Below, piece after piece: positions 22,401-32,636 of a stretch of 64,000 bases of DNA. The stretch spans positions 3,224,001-3,288,000 of the forward strand of contig JAPNXP010000015.1 of NCBI GenBank assembly GCA_028753945.1, read 5' to 3'. Below the pieces are notes generated by a model that was not told the origin of the DNA, did no database searches, and saw only the letters and a list, made by a program, of their open reading frames with translations. Both the position numbers and the translations under genes were made by a program. Source of the stretch: Hexactinellida sp. DTS-2022. Lineage: Eukaryota; Porifera; Hexactinellida. The number at the start of each line of letters is the position of its first letter. Within the stretch, counting starts at the first letter, position 1.

Positions 22401-25400
22401 CGAACAACTGTAAATAATTGATTCAATCGAGATAATGTCCAACGGACAAATTGCATGCAATTGCTATAATAAAATTAAAGTATATTTGATTTTGTAGGTC
22501 ACGGGCAAATTAGTGAATATGTTGCAGTGTATACCCGCACACACTATATGACGTTGGTTTTATTAATAATTTAATATAAGTTTATTAGCGAGATTAGTTA
22601 TTTATTATTATTGCAAATTATTACGTTGGAAGGTTTGGTGTTTTATTGTTGCTTTTCTTTTCTGCACATTTTAATCCATTATAGTCCCTTTCACAAGTGT
22701 AGGAGTTTTATTTTCATCATCTAACAACATATTTTAGCCAGACTAATTCATTGATTGTGTGCGGATATACACCAGTGTGTGCCCGCACACACCATGTGCG
22801 GGTATACACTGCAACAAATACCCGGAATTAGAGCATAAAATGATAAATATTTCCATTCATAGCGAATAGGCTATTACAAATACAAGTGGGTATACTGTAT
22901 ATAATAAGACATACCGTTGGCACTCTCTCGTTGATGAGGCTGACCCCGGTCTCGTCCGGCTGCTCCTTATTGAAGCTAGCCACGGTCCAGTTTACGTGCA
23001 GGGCCGCACAGTACATGACAGAAGCCACAGCGCGAGTGGAGACCCCGTTCTGGTTACAGAAAGTCAGCAGTTTGAGTAGCAGCGTGAAGCAGCCCCAGCG
23101 GGTTAGGTTGAAGTATAAATAGAGAGACTTGAGTCGAGTTAGGATAACCTCGGACTCCTGACCGCTCTCGGAGTCCGGGTGCTGTAAGGGGGCGTAGTTA
23201 GCCTCGGAGAAGAAGTCCTTAAATCTAGCAGGCATAGAGCATACTATAATAACTGGTAAATGCTAATAAGAGCATTCCAGCCACCAATACGTAAATATAT
23301 GTAAAAATTTATAGACCAAATAAACTTCATGAAATCAAATTACAGTAGACGCTCGTTAATACGCGAAATTTCGGTTAATGAGTACAAGGTATACTTCATT
23401 TAGCCTATACAATTGAATGTAAGTGACTCCGATTAATACGAACAGATTTCGACGGTCCCCTGATGTTCTTCCTAATAACGAAAGTCTACTGTATACTATA
23501 CTACTATGGGGAGATTAAACCTGTGAACCTATTACCAACCTGGTGACAATCTCATCGACCAGTTTGTTCCTAGCGACTTCTCCCGTCTTGCGAATAGCCA
23601 GCTCATTCGTGGTGAGGTAGTTAAGCGAAGAGACAGCCTGGTTCATCAGATCGGGGTTAGAATGCTTGTTAATTATCCCGTAAATACAGTCTAATAACTC
23701 CGTGTAGTGACTCTCCAGACGCATGTCCACGTATAGCTTCAGCTCAAAGCTGTTGGCGATGCTGAGGAGGGATATAACCTTATCTTTGTCTGTGGAGAAT
23801 TTGTGTAGGAGAGCTGGTAAGGTCTGACTCAAGTGGATTGTCATTGCTTCTTTATCCTAAGTAGGAAATATAAATACAGTATATTCCGATAAATGGGTCA
23901 CTTTAGTCCGAAGGTAGTTTGACTCAATTTTCCAAAATATGGCAATTTGTTTATATAATAATACGAGAGGTTAAATATTGACCCAATTTACCAAGATTTG
24001 ACCATAATAACCAAATTTGGAGTCGCATTTCCAAAATTTGACCCAGTTAACCAAAATTATTTTGTGTACAGTCAACTCTCGTTATAACTAAGTGTTTCGG
24101 ACCTGTAAATTCCTTCGTTATAACCGGATATTCGTTATAAGCGGATAATAAATGACCAGATACCAGAACTCACAGTGGCTATAATCTTCCGCTCCTTGTT
24201 TCCTACGATTCTCTTGTAGACCCTGCCCGGGGGCGGGGACCCGCCCGCGGCCCTGAGTGCGCAGCAGGTGAGCAGCTCCACCAGGAAGCTCTCCTCCGCC
24301 TGACTCAGCTCCAGCTCCAGCAGCAGCTCTGTCATCACGCTCCAGTCCTTCAGCAGCTCCGTGTGTCCCCACAGAGCGTCCACGAAGTAGGAGCCGTGCT
24401 CCACCACGCCATACGCCATGTAGAACATCAGCAGCTCTCTCACCCGCGCCTGCGCCACCTGGGAGGGGTCTAGGTCCTCCAGGGAGTTCTGGAACTCGTC
24501 CTAGGATCAGGGATAGTATAAATAGTATTTGTTAAATATTATTTAAACAATAGGGGACTGTTCAATTTAATTTGTAGTAACTTTAAATGAACAGTTCATA
24601 CTTCATAGTAACTCGCACGCATTTGTAAACTTAGGGGCCTTAGGACAGTGGATCCCAATCCTAGGACCAGGGATATAAAAATTTGTATTACGAGCGATGG
24701 GAGGGGTCCACAGAATGTTTCCAGGTTGGAAAAGGAAATTAAACATTGTACTCTTTAAGAGATAATTTATGCAAGACAAATTAATTGTTAAAATATAGAA
24801 CCATTATTACTGTGCACATATATTTACCTGCGTGAACAGTTTGGTGAGCAGGAACTCGGTAGCCGCCTGTGCTACGGGTCTGTTCTCCACGAACACGAGA
24901 CTACACACGTACTCGGTCTCCACAGTGTTGAGCAGCTCCGAGTCGAGCAGCAGCTTGCACACCTTCACAGCCTGCACCGCCACTGTGTCGTCCTTGTCCA
25001 TAACCATGGATACCAGTCTGTTTCGGAATCTGTCTGTGAACAGCTGTAGCATTGGGATAAGCGTAGCGTCTTCGTACAAATAGTGTAGACTCTCCACGGC
25101 TCGCAGTCTCACCTCTCCAACCTAAATACAAGCGTCAATACGTACTGCTAACCCTATAGGGTCCCAGGAATATATAGGGAATATCCAATATACATTAGAA
25201 CCTCGTTAGTACGACAGGGATAATACAAAACTATTTCAATCCATTTCACAGCCTTTCAAGACAAATAACATTGGGTAATACGAATTCCGGATAAGACGAA
25301 CACATTTTGAGGTCTCATGGTATTCGTAAAATTGAAGTTCTACTGTATATTTATATTGACTTAGAGTTATTTTACTAAATAGGCAATATGAGTCCAAATA

Positions 25401-27540
25401 ATGTTATTCTTATGGCAGATAACTCGAAAAGTGTAACGAAATCATAGTATATTTATTTTTCAGGCATTTAACAATAATATCGAGAAACCCCACAAAATGT
25501 CAAATCCTTTCGTTTGATTAATGCCCCATTCCCATTCTGACCTAGATATCCAATTGGAATGTTATAAGCTGATAATAACCTTATCATAGAGAGTCCACCC
25601 GATATACTTCAGATACTTATCCTGTAGGAACAGACAGCTGTATTCACGCATCCATAGTCCAAGCTCTGCTATGCACAAGGCTCTGATGTCCGGAAATATA
25701 TCTTTATACCTGAGTATATAAGTTAGTGGAATAGTAACTACAGTAGACTCAGCTTAAAAGTGTATTTGGGTCATTTTTCCACGGTAATTCGTGCCAATAA
25801 AAGCTAATATAAATATATTTTCTGTTAATTGGGTAAAATTTCGGTGAATCGGGTCAAATTTGGGATAACTTATATAATATAGAAAAATTTAGTTAACATT
25901 CACTACCCACGGAGCAAAGTAACCAAATGAAGCGGAGTCGACTCTAAATAATCATAATTGACACACGTTTTTGGGAAGAATTAAAAATTATATTTATGCT
26001 TAACTATAACATTAGGACAGCGATTCCCAACCTTTTCCAACCGTGGCAAATATTAGACAATCTGTATCCCATTGACAGCAAAACAAATTATAAGCTCTTA
26101 TGGACCCCAGGGTGGGAGCAACTATATCTCACCTGTGTACGAACACAGAGCTGAACAGCATGGACATGGGCTCCTCTAGATCTATGAGTCTCTGCTCCTG
26201 CTCCTTAACGGATCTCTCCAGGGTCTTCTGTCGGTCAGAGGACTTCCTAGCTCCCTGTTTGTTCCTCTCGGACTCCAGCTGTCTCTGCGTCTTGTCCAGA
26301 CTCTCTCGCGACTTCTTGGCTATGTTGGACAGGCTGGTCGTCACCTTTAGGCAGGCCAGCGTGCAGGTGTGCCGAAAAGCGCGAACCTAGGAGATAAGAT
26401 AAAATTATGGACATGTCTGTTATAGACATGTCTGTTATAGACATGTCTGTTATAGACATGTCTGTTATGGACATGTCTGTTATAGACATGTCTCTTATGG
26501 ACATGTCTGTTATGGACATGTCTGTTATAGACATGTCTCTTATGGACATGTCTGTTATGGACATGTCTGTTATGGACATGTCTGTTATAGACATGTCTGC
26601 TATGGACATGTCTGTTATAGACATGTCTGTTATGGACATGTCTCTTATGGACATGTCTCTTATGGACATGTCTGTTATAGACATGTCTCTTATGGACATG
26701 TCTGTTATGGACATGTCTGTTATAGACATGTCTGTTATAGACATGTCTATTATAGACATGTCTGTTATAGACATGTCTGTTATAGACATGTCTGTTATAG
26801 ACATGTCTGTTATGGACATGTCTGTTATGGACATGTCTGTTATGGACATGTCTGTTATAGACATGTCTGTTATGGACATGTCTGTTATAGACATGTCTGT
26901 TATAGACATGTCTGTTATGGAGATGTCTGTTATGGACATGTCTGTTATGGAGATGTCTGTTATAGACATGTCTGTTATGGACATAATATACTTACTTGTG
27001 AGTCGGCTAGTCCCACTAACCACTCTAAGAAGCTGGGTAGAAACATCTCGTCGTACAGAGGGCCCTGCTGACAGCAGTTCATTATGCGCTCTATGAACTC
27101 AGAGAAGTTACAACGGAACCTACAAGGGAATAAACAGTAAAACTCCTGTATTAAGTTGAGTTCGGTTACTATTAAGTCTCTCGATTATGAACACAATCTT
27201 TGGTCCCTTGAATGCCTATAACAGAACCTGACTGTATATTATTGACTAAATCCCGGTATCCTAACCTCTTGTAGAGAGGCCCACTCATGATGAGCGGATA
27301 GTCCCCACTCTCCTCGTCGAACCCCTGCGTGAGTCCCTGTATGGCCTGCACTATTCCCCGCTCCGAGGTGAGTACAGCTGTCTCCAGCTTAGCTTTGCAG
27401 CCGCAGCTCTCCACTATGAACCTAACCAGCTCTGTCAGTCCGGCCGTGTTGTCCGACACGTAGAGCTCCAGCCAGTCCCCGGCCAGCGTAGTGAGAGCCG
27501 CCTTCCCCTCCTTCACACACTGGAACAGATTCGTATCCAT
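19499..27540 (-). CDS. STAG: Cohesin subunit SA (STAG/SCC3)
   Basis: Eleven exons: 27266-27540, 26996-27119, 26133-26386, 25580-25709, 24828-25121, 24174-24500, 23540-23856, 22915-23224, 21938-22249, 20940-21159, 19499-20523. All phases agree; 1195 residues (human STAG2 1231). STAG binds RAD21 and helps load and retain cohesin on chromatin. Landmarks: [15 protein letters not shown] in exon 1; [15 protein letters not shown] across exons 2-3; [18 protein letters not shown] and [11 protein letters not shown] in exon 4 (stromalin conservative domain); [17 protein letters not shown] in exon 5; [14 protein letters not shown] in exon 6; [10 protein letters not shown] in exon 10. The tail in the last exon is long, basic and Ser-rich (RGRGRGKGR), plausibly disordered. 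The start at 27540 lacks the roughly 70-residue disordered leader of vertebrate STAG. Nearly every long intron carries a MITE. Confidence 0.95.
20557..20870. repeat. Two repeat remnants in STAG intron 10
   Basis: 20557-20650 begins TAGTAGAACCTAGTTAATAG and reads like one half of a pogo MITE. 20690-20870 (CGTTGCGTAACGCTTCCAAT, then AATAGGGATGTCTAATTTTC) matches the 5' part of the element at 43380-43640. Confidence 0.55.
21715..21890. repeat. Dispersed repeat, copy 2 (STAG intron 9)
   Basis: Second copy of the 13322-13525 repeat, in the same orientation relative to the plus strand. A pogo-type end (AAGCAGACCTGACTGTAGTA) lies just before it at 21683-21705. Confidence 0.75.
22520..22816. mobile_element. 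MITE with 22-bp perfect TIRs in STAG intron 8
   Basis: Starts TGTTGCAGTGTATACCCGCA and ends with its exact inverse TGCGGGTATACACTGCAACA. A second inverted stretch (GTGTGCGG / CCGCACAC) sits just inside the right end. The middle is AT-rich with no ORF. Element type is not clear; no copy elsewhere in the window. Confidence 0.8.
23343..23492. mobile_element. Pogo-like MITE in STAG intron 7
   Basis: Left end CAGTAGACGCTCGTTAATAC, right end CCTAATAACGAAAGTCTACT plus G, each flanked by TA. Confidence 0.85.
24070..24150. mobile_element. Pogo-like MITE fragment in STAG intron 6
   Basis: CAGTCAACTCTCGTTATAAC preceded by TA gives a good left end, but the matching right end is missing. The preceding 150 bp (TTTACCAAGATTTGACC, ATTTGACCCAGTTAACC) repeats a TTTGACC motif several times, probably another degraded element. 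Confidence 0.6.
25191..25347. mobile_element. Pogo-like MITE in STAG intron 4
   Basis: Left TACATTAGAACCTCGTTAGT, right AAAATTGAAGTTCTACTGTA. Contains ATTCCGGATAAGACGAACAC, the inverse of the inner motif at 17.4 and 18.6 kb. Confidence 0.82.
25741..25943. mobile_element. Pogo-like MITE in STAG intron 3
   Basis: Left CAGTAGACTCAGCTTAAAAG after TA, right AATGAAGCGGAGTCGACTCT. Inner text repeats GGGTCA and TTGGG. About 70 bp further on (near 26017) AGCGATTCCCAACCTTTTCC looks like a hAT-type end. Confidence 0.75.
26409..26985. repeat. 15-bp minisatellite filling STAG intron 2; each unit is a p53-type half-site
   Basis: About 38 units of GACATGTCTGTTATA/G. The intron runs 26387-26995, so the array is nearly all of it. 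Every intact unit contains AGACATGTCT or GGACATGTCT, which match RRRCWWGYYY; about 36 units keep the CATG core and two read GATG. Units have five-base spacers, mostly GTTAT (also CTTAT, GCTAT, ATTAT). No stop arises in one frame on either strand, which explains long ATG-rich ORFs over it. Confidence 0.95.
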
Positions 27541-27953
27541 ACTCGCTACTTGATTATACAATACAGTAGTCTAGATTGGTTACTTTAGTCAGAGGATAGT
27601 TTGACCCAATTAACCAATATCAAATTAAATATAGAGGCACTTTCTATTAATTAAGTGGAGTCTAATGTGTTGTGCACAATTACATAAGTTATATAGTATT
27701 CTTGTTATATAAAAGAAGGGTTTACTTTAATAGGTTCTTATATATCGAGGTACACCTTGTCATAATAAAACCCTGTTAGCGCAAAAAAAACATTTTAAAT
27801 GACCTTGCCAGTGCCTGGAAATTTCATTAGAAAAGGTATTGGCCGATATAAATAATTCCTCAAATATAAGACAACGAATGCCACCAAGATAACTGCATTA
27901 AATCTCAAAAGTAATACAATGATATAGGCCGAGAATGCACTATGCAAATATGG
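27541..27953. other. Spacer between STAG and DNAAF3
   Basis: Holds a poor pogo-like copy at about 27554-27670 (ACAGTAGTCTAGATTGGTTA to AAGTGGAGTCTAA) only 15 bp upstream of the STAG start codon, and a GCCAACACC-family copy at about 27740-27855. The STAG promoter must be here, in or around these elements. Confidence 0.65.
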
Positions 27954-29354
27954 TTATTTATTATCACAAGTGAATATAAAGTGATCCGGGTCGCCACTAC
28001 TCGCATGCATCAAATCTTCACACAAACTGAACCCCGCATCCCCAGCTCTTGACACAGCTGCCTCCTTGAACAGCTGATGCTGCTCCTTACTCAGCTCTAG
28101 CAGGTACCTGGAGCTCTCCAGTACCAACACGCTGTCTGACGTCATAAGGAGCCTAGTGTCAGCTGTGAGTGTGTGGAGTGATGTGTTGGAGAAATAGGCT
28201 AGCGAGAATAGGTTGCGGTATTTAGATTTGTTATGCAAATCGCCAGGAGAGGAGAGGGGGAGGAAATGAAACACAGATTTCAAATTAATATAATCATTCG
28301 AGGTGTCACATTTCGCAGTTGCTCCTATATTTTCCGAAGAAACACCCTCATACCCCTCAGGGACCTCGAACACTTTCTCTAACTTCTCCTCCACAGCTGA
28401 CTCCTTGTATTCCTGCTGTGACGTCATCTGGTACAAGTAGCGAGTTAGGTTGTCAGCTGATATCTGGTCGGCACTCCGGGCGTACGGGAGACTAGCGTTA
28501 GCGATCAGCTGTTTCTTGTCTGTCTCGGTTCCGAAACATAGAAATGGTCCGACTATAATGTCGCCCCAGTACCCACGCACTCTCACCTCCTCCCCGTTTC
28601 TGCGGAATATCACACCTGAAGATAACGACCGATTAGGCGTAGCATAAAGCGCGTCGGATCTAATCTTAAAAGCGAGGCCTTCTCCCCTCCATACACAGTA
28701 TTCATGGCTGTTAATAAGCTTGGTACGGGCTAGCAACTTCATGTTAAAGTCCCAATCAAACACGCCCTCTTTCGAGTCATATCTAACCCCTAGATATCCC
28801 CTTAGTCTCTGGTCCCATAGAGAACCGGCGTTAAATTGTTTCACATCGTCAGAACGCCAGAATTTGAGCACCCCCTCCATTTGATCTCGCTCCTTATACT
28901 TTAATGCGTTTATATCTATAAATGGCATTTCAGTATTAAGTCTATCTAAGTCTGTGACGAGACCTATTAGCCTATTCGACACTTTCTGTAGGTACTCGAA
29001 TGTTTGTGTTCTTACATGCAAATTCCCTAACAGTTCGAGGTACATTTCAACTCTCTCCTGCAAACCAATCACTGAGTGCGGCTCTGTGAGCAAAGTCGCG
29101 AACATAATTTCGCGAGTTAGCACCTCAACACTGCCCTCAGCTATGTAGAAATGTAGCGTAATATCCGAGTGTGAAAAAGCGGGCAGATGAGTGCCCAGAG
29201 TCCGTATCACGTGACGGAAGTCAGATGTCCCTACAAGGAGAATGTGCAGCTCGCGAGCAGAGGTGTGAGATTTCGGTAAAAGCGCGAGTAAATCTATCGC
29301 AGGTGTGAACCCCCACCAAGCCACGGTACCGAATCCATCTGTGGGCGTAGACAT
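27954..29354 (-). CDS. DNAAF3: Dynein axonemal assembly factor 3
   Basis: 466 residues, single exon. DNAAF3 (Chlamydomonas PF22) is a cytoplasmic factor needed to preassemble outer and inner dynein arms before transport into cilia. Near the start GFGTVAWWGFTPAIDLL matches the family opening GFGSVTWWG.SPALDL. Further matches: ALKYKERDQMEGVLKFW, SLWDQRLRGYLGVRYDSKEG with VFDWDFNMKL, ATPNRSLSSGVIFRRNGEEV, VRGYWGDIIVGPFLCFG, and FHFLPLSSPGDLHNKSKYRN. The poorly conserved C-terminal tail of mammalian DNAAF3 is shorter here. The first ATG at 29354 lies six residues before the conserved block. Confidence 0.96.
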   Translation of the reverse strand: MSTPTDGFGTVAWWGFTPAIDLLALLPKSHTSARELHILLVGTSDFRHVIRTLGTHLPAFSHSDITLHFYIAEGSVEVLTREIMFATLLTEPHSVIGLQERVEMYLELLGNLHVRTQTFEYLQKVSNRLIGLVTDLDRLNTEMPFIDINALKYKERDQMEGVLKFWRSDDVKQFNAGSLWDQRLRGYLGVRYDSKEGVFDWDFNMKLLARTKLINSHEYCVWRGEGLAFKIRSDALYATPNRSLSSGVIFRRNGEEVRVRGYWGDIIVGPFLCFGTETDKKQLIANASLPYARSADQISADNLTRYLYQMTSQQEYKESAVEEKLEKVFEVPEGYEGVSSENIGATAKCDTSNDYINLKSVFHFLPLSSPGDLHNKSKYRNLFSLAYFSNTSLHTLTADTRLLMTSDSVLVLESSRYLLELSKEQHQLFKEAAVSRAGDAGFSLCEDLMHASSGDPDHFIFTCDNK

Positions 29355-29534
29355 TGGACTATGGATAGTGTCAAACTAAGAAAATTACACACAAACCAAA
29401 TTAGAATTATACCCATGGTTTTAATTGTATGTACATTCGTAATATAGACGGGAAACAATGATTAATATCAAGTTTTGAATAGAGAGCATATATATAAAAG
29501 CTTTAAAATTGATATAATACTATATCTAACATGT

Positions 29535-31571
29535 CTATTCATCCCAAAGACCATAGTGTGTATGGTAGAAGTGTACTAATCCCGGCAATGCCTTTCTCTC
29601 AACCTCGTAACCAAGCGACAAAGCGCGATCCAATAAATCTGAATCTTCCCCTCCCCAGCTTTTCCAGTATTTGTCGGTATCCATCCCGCCTAACACCTTC
29701 CAATCGGAGCGAAAAAGCGCGAAAAGACCTGTCCCCCACACCTCCCAGAAACCAAGCGGATTAACAAGCGAGTGTCCACACTGCAGGCGAAACACAATAG
29801 GCGCGTAAGCTGAAACACCTTTCACAGTATGAGTGCGAATTCCATCCAAAATAGTAAGCGGGAAACTCAAATGTAAATCACAGAGGAATATAATGACGTC
29901 ATCCTTAATACTTTGCAGCGCTGCATTTTGTCCTTGCACCTTAATAAACGGCCCGGACATAGAAATATATTTGTAGTTTTTTACAGCAGAAGCTCTAAGC
30001 ATAGCAGACACGTTAACATCGGTACTCATAAAGTCTACTACGATCAGACCAAAGTTTTCATCCCTAGTTTCGAACCACAGTTTCTCCAGCTCCTGTACAA
30101 ACGCGAATAATGGCTGAGCCAAGTTCTTAACTACAATTATAAAGTATATAAATGGGGAGACAGGGTTTATGACGTAATTTGGGATTGTACATAGATTGAA
30201 TGAGTATCTCCCTTCAATAAATAGATACTCCACAAATCTATAGGTTTGAAGGTCAACCTTATTTTCCAGCATTAAATCGATTAAATAACGAGTTGCAAGT
30301 CCTTTGGTGGACTTCTCTTCCACGCGGTTAACTCGCGAAAGAGTGAGATTAGCCGCGAAAAGAGCTTCCTCCGCCTGTGTTAAAAACAGCTGTATTATTT
30401 CATCAATAGTTTCCTTCGGTAAATAATCATTCCCGGATATGGACACTATCTTATCTTCGTGTTGCATAACATTATACATCTGCGATCCATCATCTGGGTA
30501 CACGCGAGTATTTACCAGTTCGTACAATCCATGGTACTGCAGTAGACTGTGGGGCTCTGCTATCACATTCAAACGGAAACAAACTGGGAAACTATCGCGG
30601 AATATCTCACGTTCGATTCTTGGTAGAGTATAGTTAATAGTTGTGCTTGACTGTGATGTACCACGTAACACTGTTCTATGCATTGGATATGGTGACAGAT
30701 AGGGGTGACTGGGGATAGTAATCGATTGAAAATGATTTTGAGTTATGAATGTGTAGTTAGATTTCCCTGGGAGCAACCATTGTAGTAAGAACAAATCATC
30801 TGAATTTGTAGAGAGGTGTATTATCTCGATATAGCAGAGTTTACTTAGAATGTATATAGGATTGGATTCGTGAACGGAGAAAGTGTTTGTTTCTTCGTTT
30901 GTTGTTGAAATAATTAATTTTGAGTTGTGAGGATCGGAATTTTGACTAAGCCATACTTCAACAGGATCTAAAGTTATAAGCGAAAAGCGATGGTAACCGC
31001 GAAAATTCGACACAAGATATCCAAAAATTCGTTCACCGTAGAATGCCCTACCGCGACTAATAAGCAAAGTATTTGTATTGAGTATCTCCTGCGGCGCGAA
31101 AGGAAATCCTAACGCGGCTTTAAACGCATTTACGCTCGTGTAACAAGATTCCCACCAAATGTAGACCTGTAAAACCCCCTTACTATTCTCTTGTTTAGTA
31201 ATACTCGTAGAGGAAACCAAGTTGTCATATCTCGATTCAATATTCGTTATTTTGTGTCTGAAAATGCGCCAACCACGCATGTCTTGTGAGGTATGTGGAC
31301 GTGCTGATATAATCGCGTTCGGAATCGGGTTCATATAGAACGATTCACTCGAATCGAACTGTTCTAACTGTCTCTGTATTGTCTCTATTTGGTTTATATT
31401 GAGAGCTTGCTTCACAACACTCGAGAGATTCAGTGTAATGGAGAGCAAAAACAAACAGAATAGGATTGTTAGTAGCAAGAGGGGGTAACGGAGAATCCCA
31501 CGAATGAGACTCATTGCTAAAATAAACATAGGACTCCTCCTGGTGTACAACTTTGCAATATTAAACCTCAT
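29535..31571 (-). CDS. Beta-1,4-N-acetylgalactosaminyltransferase, B4GALNT3/4-like
   Basis: 678 residues, single exon. Type II Golgi topology: a short basic N-terminus, then a TM helix at about residues 28-48 (ILRYPLLLLTILFCLFLLSI). Residues about 130-260 resemble the PA14-like domain of B4GALNT3/4: VYIWWESCYTSVNAFKAALG, then FYGERIFGYLVSNFRGYHRF and PVEVWLSQ. The C-terminal 220 residues hold the catalytic domain: FIIVVKNLAQPLFAFVQELE, VDFMSTDVNV, DVIIFLCDLHLSFPLTIL (a DxH in the place of the metal motif), and SWGGEDSDLLDRALSLGYEV, followed by a terminal His-rich FYHTHYGLW. WGGED is the nucleotide-sugar/acceptor motif of GT7-type enzymes. The family adds GalNAc to GlcNAc on glycans. Chondroitin GalNAc-transferases are the nearest alternative, but the PA14 part favours B4GALNT3/4. 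Confidence 0.83.
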   Translation of the reverse strand: MRFNIAKLYTRRSPMFILAMSLIRGILRYPLLLLTILFCLFLLSITLNLSSVVKQALNINQIETIQRQLEQFDSSESFYMNPIPNAIISARPHTSQDMRGWRIFRHKITNIESRYDNLVSSTSITKQENSKGVLQVYIWWESCYTSVNAFKAALGFPFAPQEILNTNTLLISRGRAFYGERIFGYLVSNFRGYHRFSLITLDPVEVWLSQNSDPHNSKLIISTTNEETNTFSVHESNPIYILSKLCYIEIIHLSTNSDDLFLLQWLLPGKSNYTFITQNHFQSITIPSHPYLSPYPMHRTVLRGTSQSSTTINYTLPRIEREIFRDSFPVCFRLNVIAEPHSLLQYHGLYELVNTRVYPDDGSQMYNVMQHEDKIVSISGNDYLPKETIDEIIQLFLTQAEEALFAANLTLSRVNRVEEKSTKGLATRYLIDLMLENKVDLQTYRFVEYLFIEGRYSFNLCTIPNYVINPVSPFIYFIIVVKNLAQPLFAFVQELEKLWFETRDENFGLIVVDFMSTDVNVSAMLRASAVKNYKYISMSGPFIKVQGQNAALQSIKDDVIIFLCDLHLSFPLTILDGIRTHTVKGVSAYAPIVFRLQCGHSLVNPLGFWEVWGTGLFALFRSDWKVLGGMDTDKYWKSWGGEDSDLLDRALSLGYEVERKALPGLVHFYHTHYGLWDE

Positions 31572-31779
31572 GAATTTAATCGAAATAATGAATTAGTAAA
31601 GTGTATTAATGTAATATTGGAAACATAATACTCCATTGAGACTATATTATGAGTATACAGTTAATTAATTTATTATATTACAAAAGGAATCAGACAAATA
31701 CATGGATTCAAATATGATATATTCAGGTCAATTACAAAAGCTAAATCATATTATATAAACTGAAGCTCCATTAATCTGT

Positions 31780-32073
31780 TTAGAAAACCATATAACAATT
31801 CTCTGACAATACAATACCAACAACCATTATTACTCCCCACACTATTTCATGCCAGAACGGGATTATTGTTCCTGAATAATAATACAATCCTAATATGAAC
31901 AGGTTAAGAAAGCTGCTTGAAAATATTTTCAGAAATAAACTAACGAGTATGGTTGCGTCCAATAATAACACACCCATTTTGAGGCGATAAAAAGCTCCCC
32001 ATCCGATCAATAAACTCAGCAAATGTAACAGTACTAGTGTGGCTATAGAGGTCGTAAATATTATCCAGCTCAT
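31780..32073 (-). CDS. Small predicted membrane protein
   Basis: 97 residues with three hydrophobic stretches (about 5-25, 32-68 and 72-92): IFTTSIATLVLLHLLSLLIG, GVLLLDATILVSLFLKIF, EIVWGVIMVVGIVLSENC. I do not recognise it. It may be the last exon of a longer gene or a chance hydrophobic ORF. It lies upstream of the B4GALNT-like gene on the same strand. The general look (short, multi-span) recalls TMEM17/TMEM216-type ciliary membrane proteins, but no motif supports that. Confidence 0.35.
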   Translation of the reverse strand: MSWIIFTTSIATLVLLHLLSLLIGWGAFYRLKMGVLLLDATILVSLFLKIFSSSFLNLFILGLYYYSGTIIPFWHEIVWGVIMVVGIVLSENCYMVF

Positions 32074-32358
32074 AGAAACTAAAATGGAATCGGATAACTA
32101 AAACAAGGTTGACCAAAAATCTCACTAATATGGCTATATAATGTAAGAACTTCCTTTATATATAAACGATCTAGAAAAGCCGATACAAACTAAGGTAAAT
32201 ATTTGTCGACCGTCTATAAATTTTGTAGACCAAAAGCCCCTGCCGTCTATGGGTAAAAATATATTTAATGTAAACACAATAACATATGATTTTAAAGGAA
32301 ATCGTGTGACAAACTCTAAACAATCTTCACAGCTGCCTAACCTAACTATAGCCTATAG

Positions 32359-32636
32359 GTGATTATGTCGCATGTATGTATGACAAAGATTGGTATATTG
32401 GTGTAATTAAAGAAGTCTGTGAAGAAGAAGGTGATATAAAGGTCAGCTTTATGCATCCAAAAGGACCAGGGCGTCCTGAAAATAGTTTCTATTGGCCCTC
32501 AACAGAAGACGTTTGTTATGTCCCTCAAAATGATGTAATAGGCTATATAGCCACTCCAAAACCTTCTTCAAAACGTGCAAGGAAGTTCAAAATCTCATCA
32601 ATGGACATGAAGCTAATTACTGATTTTCAAACGTAG
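32359..32636 (+). pseudogene. Exon-like fragment of a transposon-associated protein
   Basis: Frame reads from a good acceptor (CCTATAG|GT at 32357) as GDYVACMYDKDWYIGVIKEV, later KVSFMHPKGPGRPENSFYWP and DVCYVPQNDVIGYIATP, ending at 32636. This pattern (a small beta-barrel with MHP.GP, FYWP and D.C.VP) is one I associate with the C-termini of uncharacterised, often transposon-linked proteins of invertebrates. I see no upstream exons. Just before it lies CCTAACCTAACTATAGCCTA, which resembles the P-element TIR 1.3 kb away (CCTACGTAACTATAGCCTAT). Probably a relic. Confidence 0.4.

Noticed and set aside
26247..27096. ORFs rich in Met-Asp-Ser-Val/Ile over the 15-bp minisatellite, both strands
   Set aside because: They are products of the intronic repeat. 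The STAG reading frame splices across it with exact phase.
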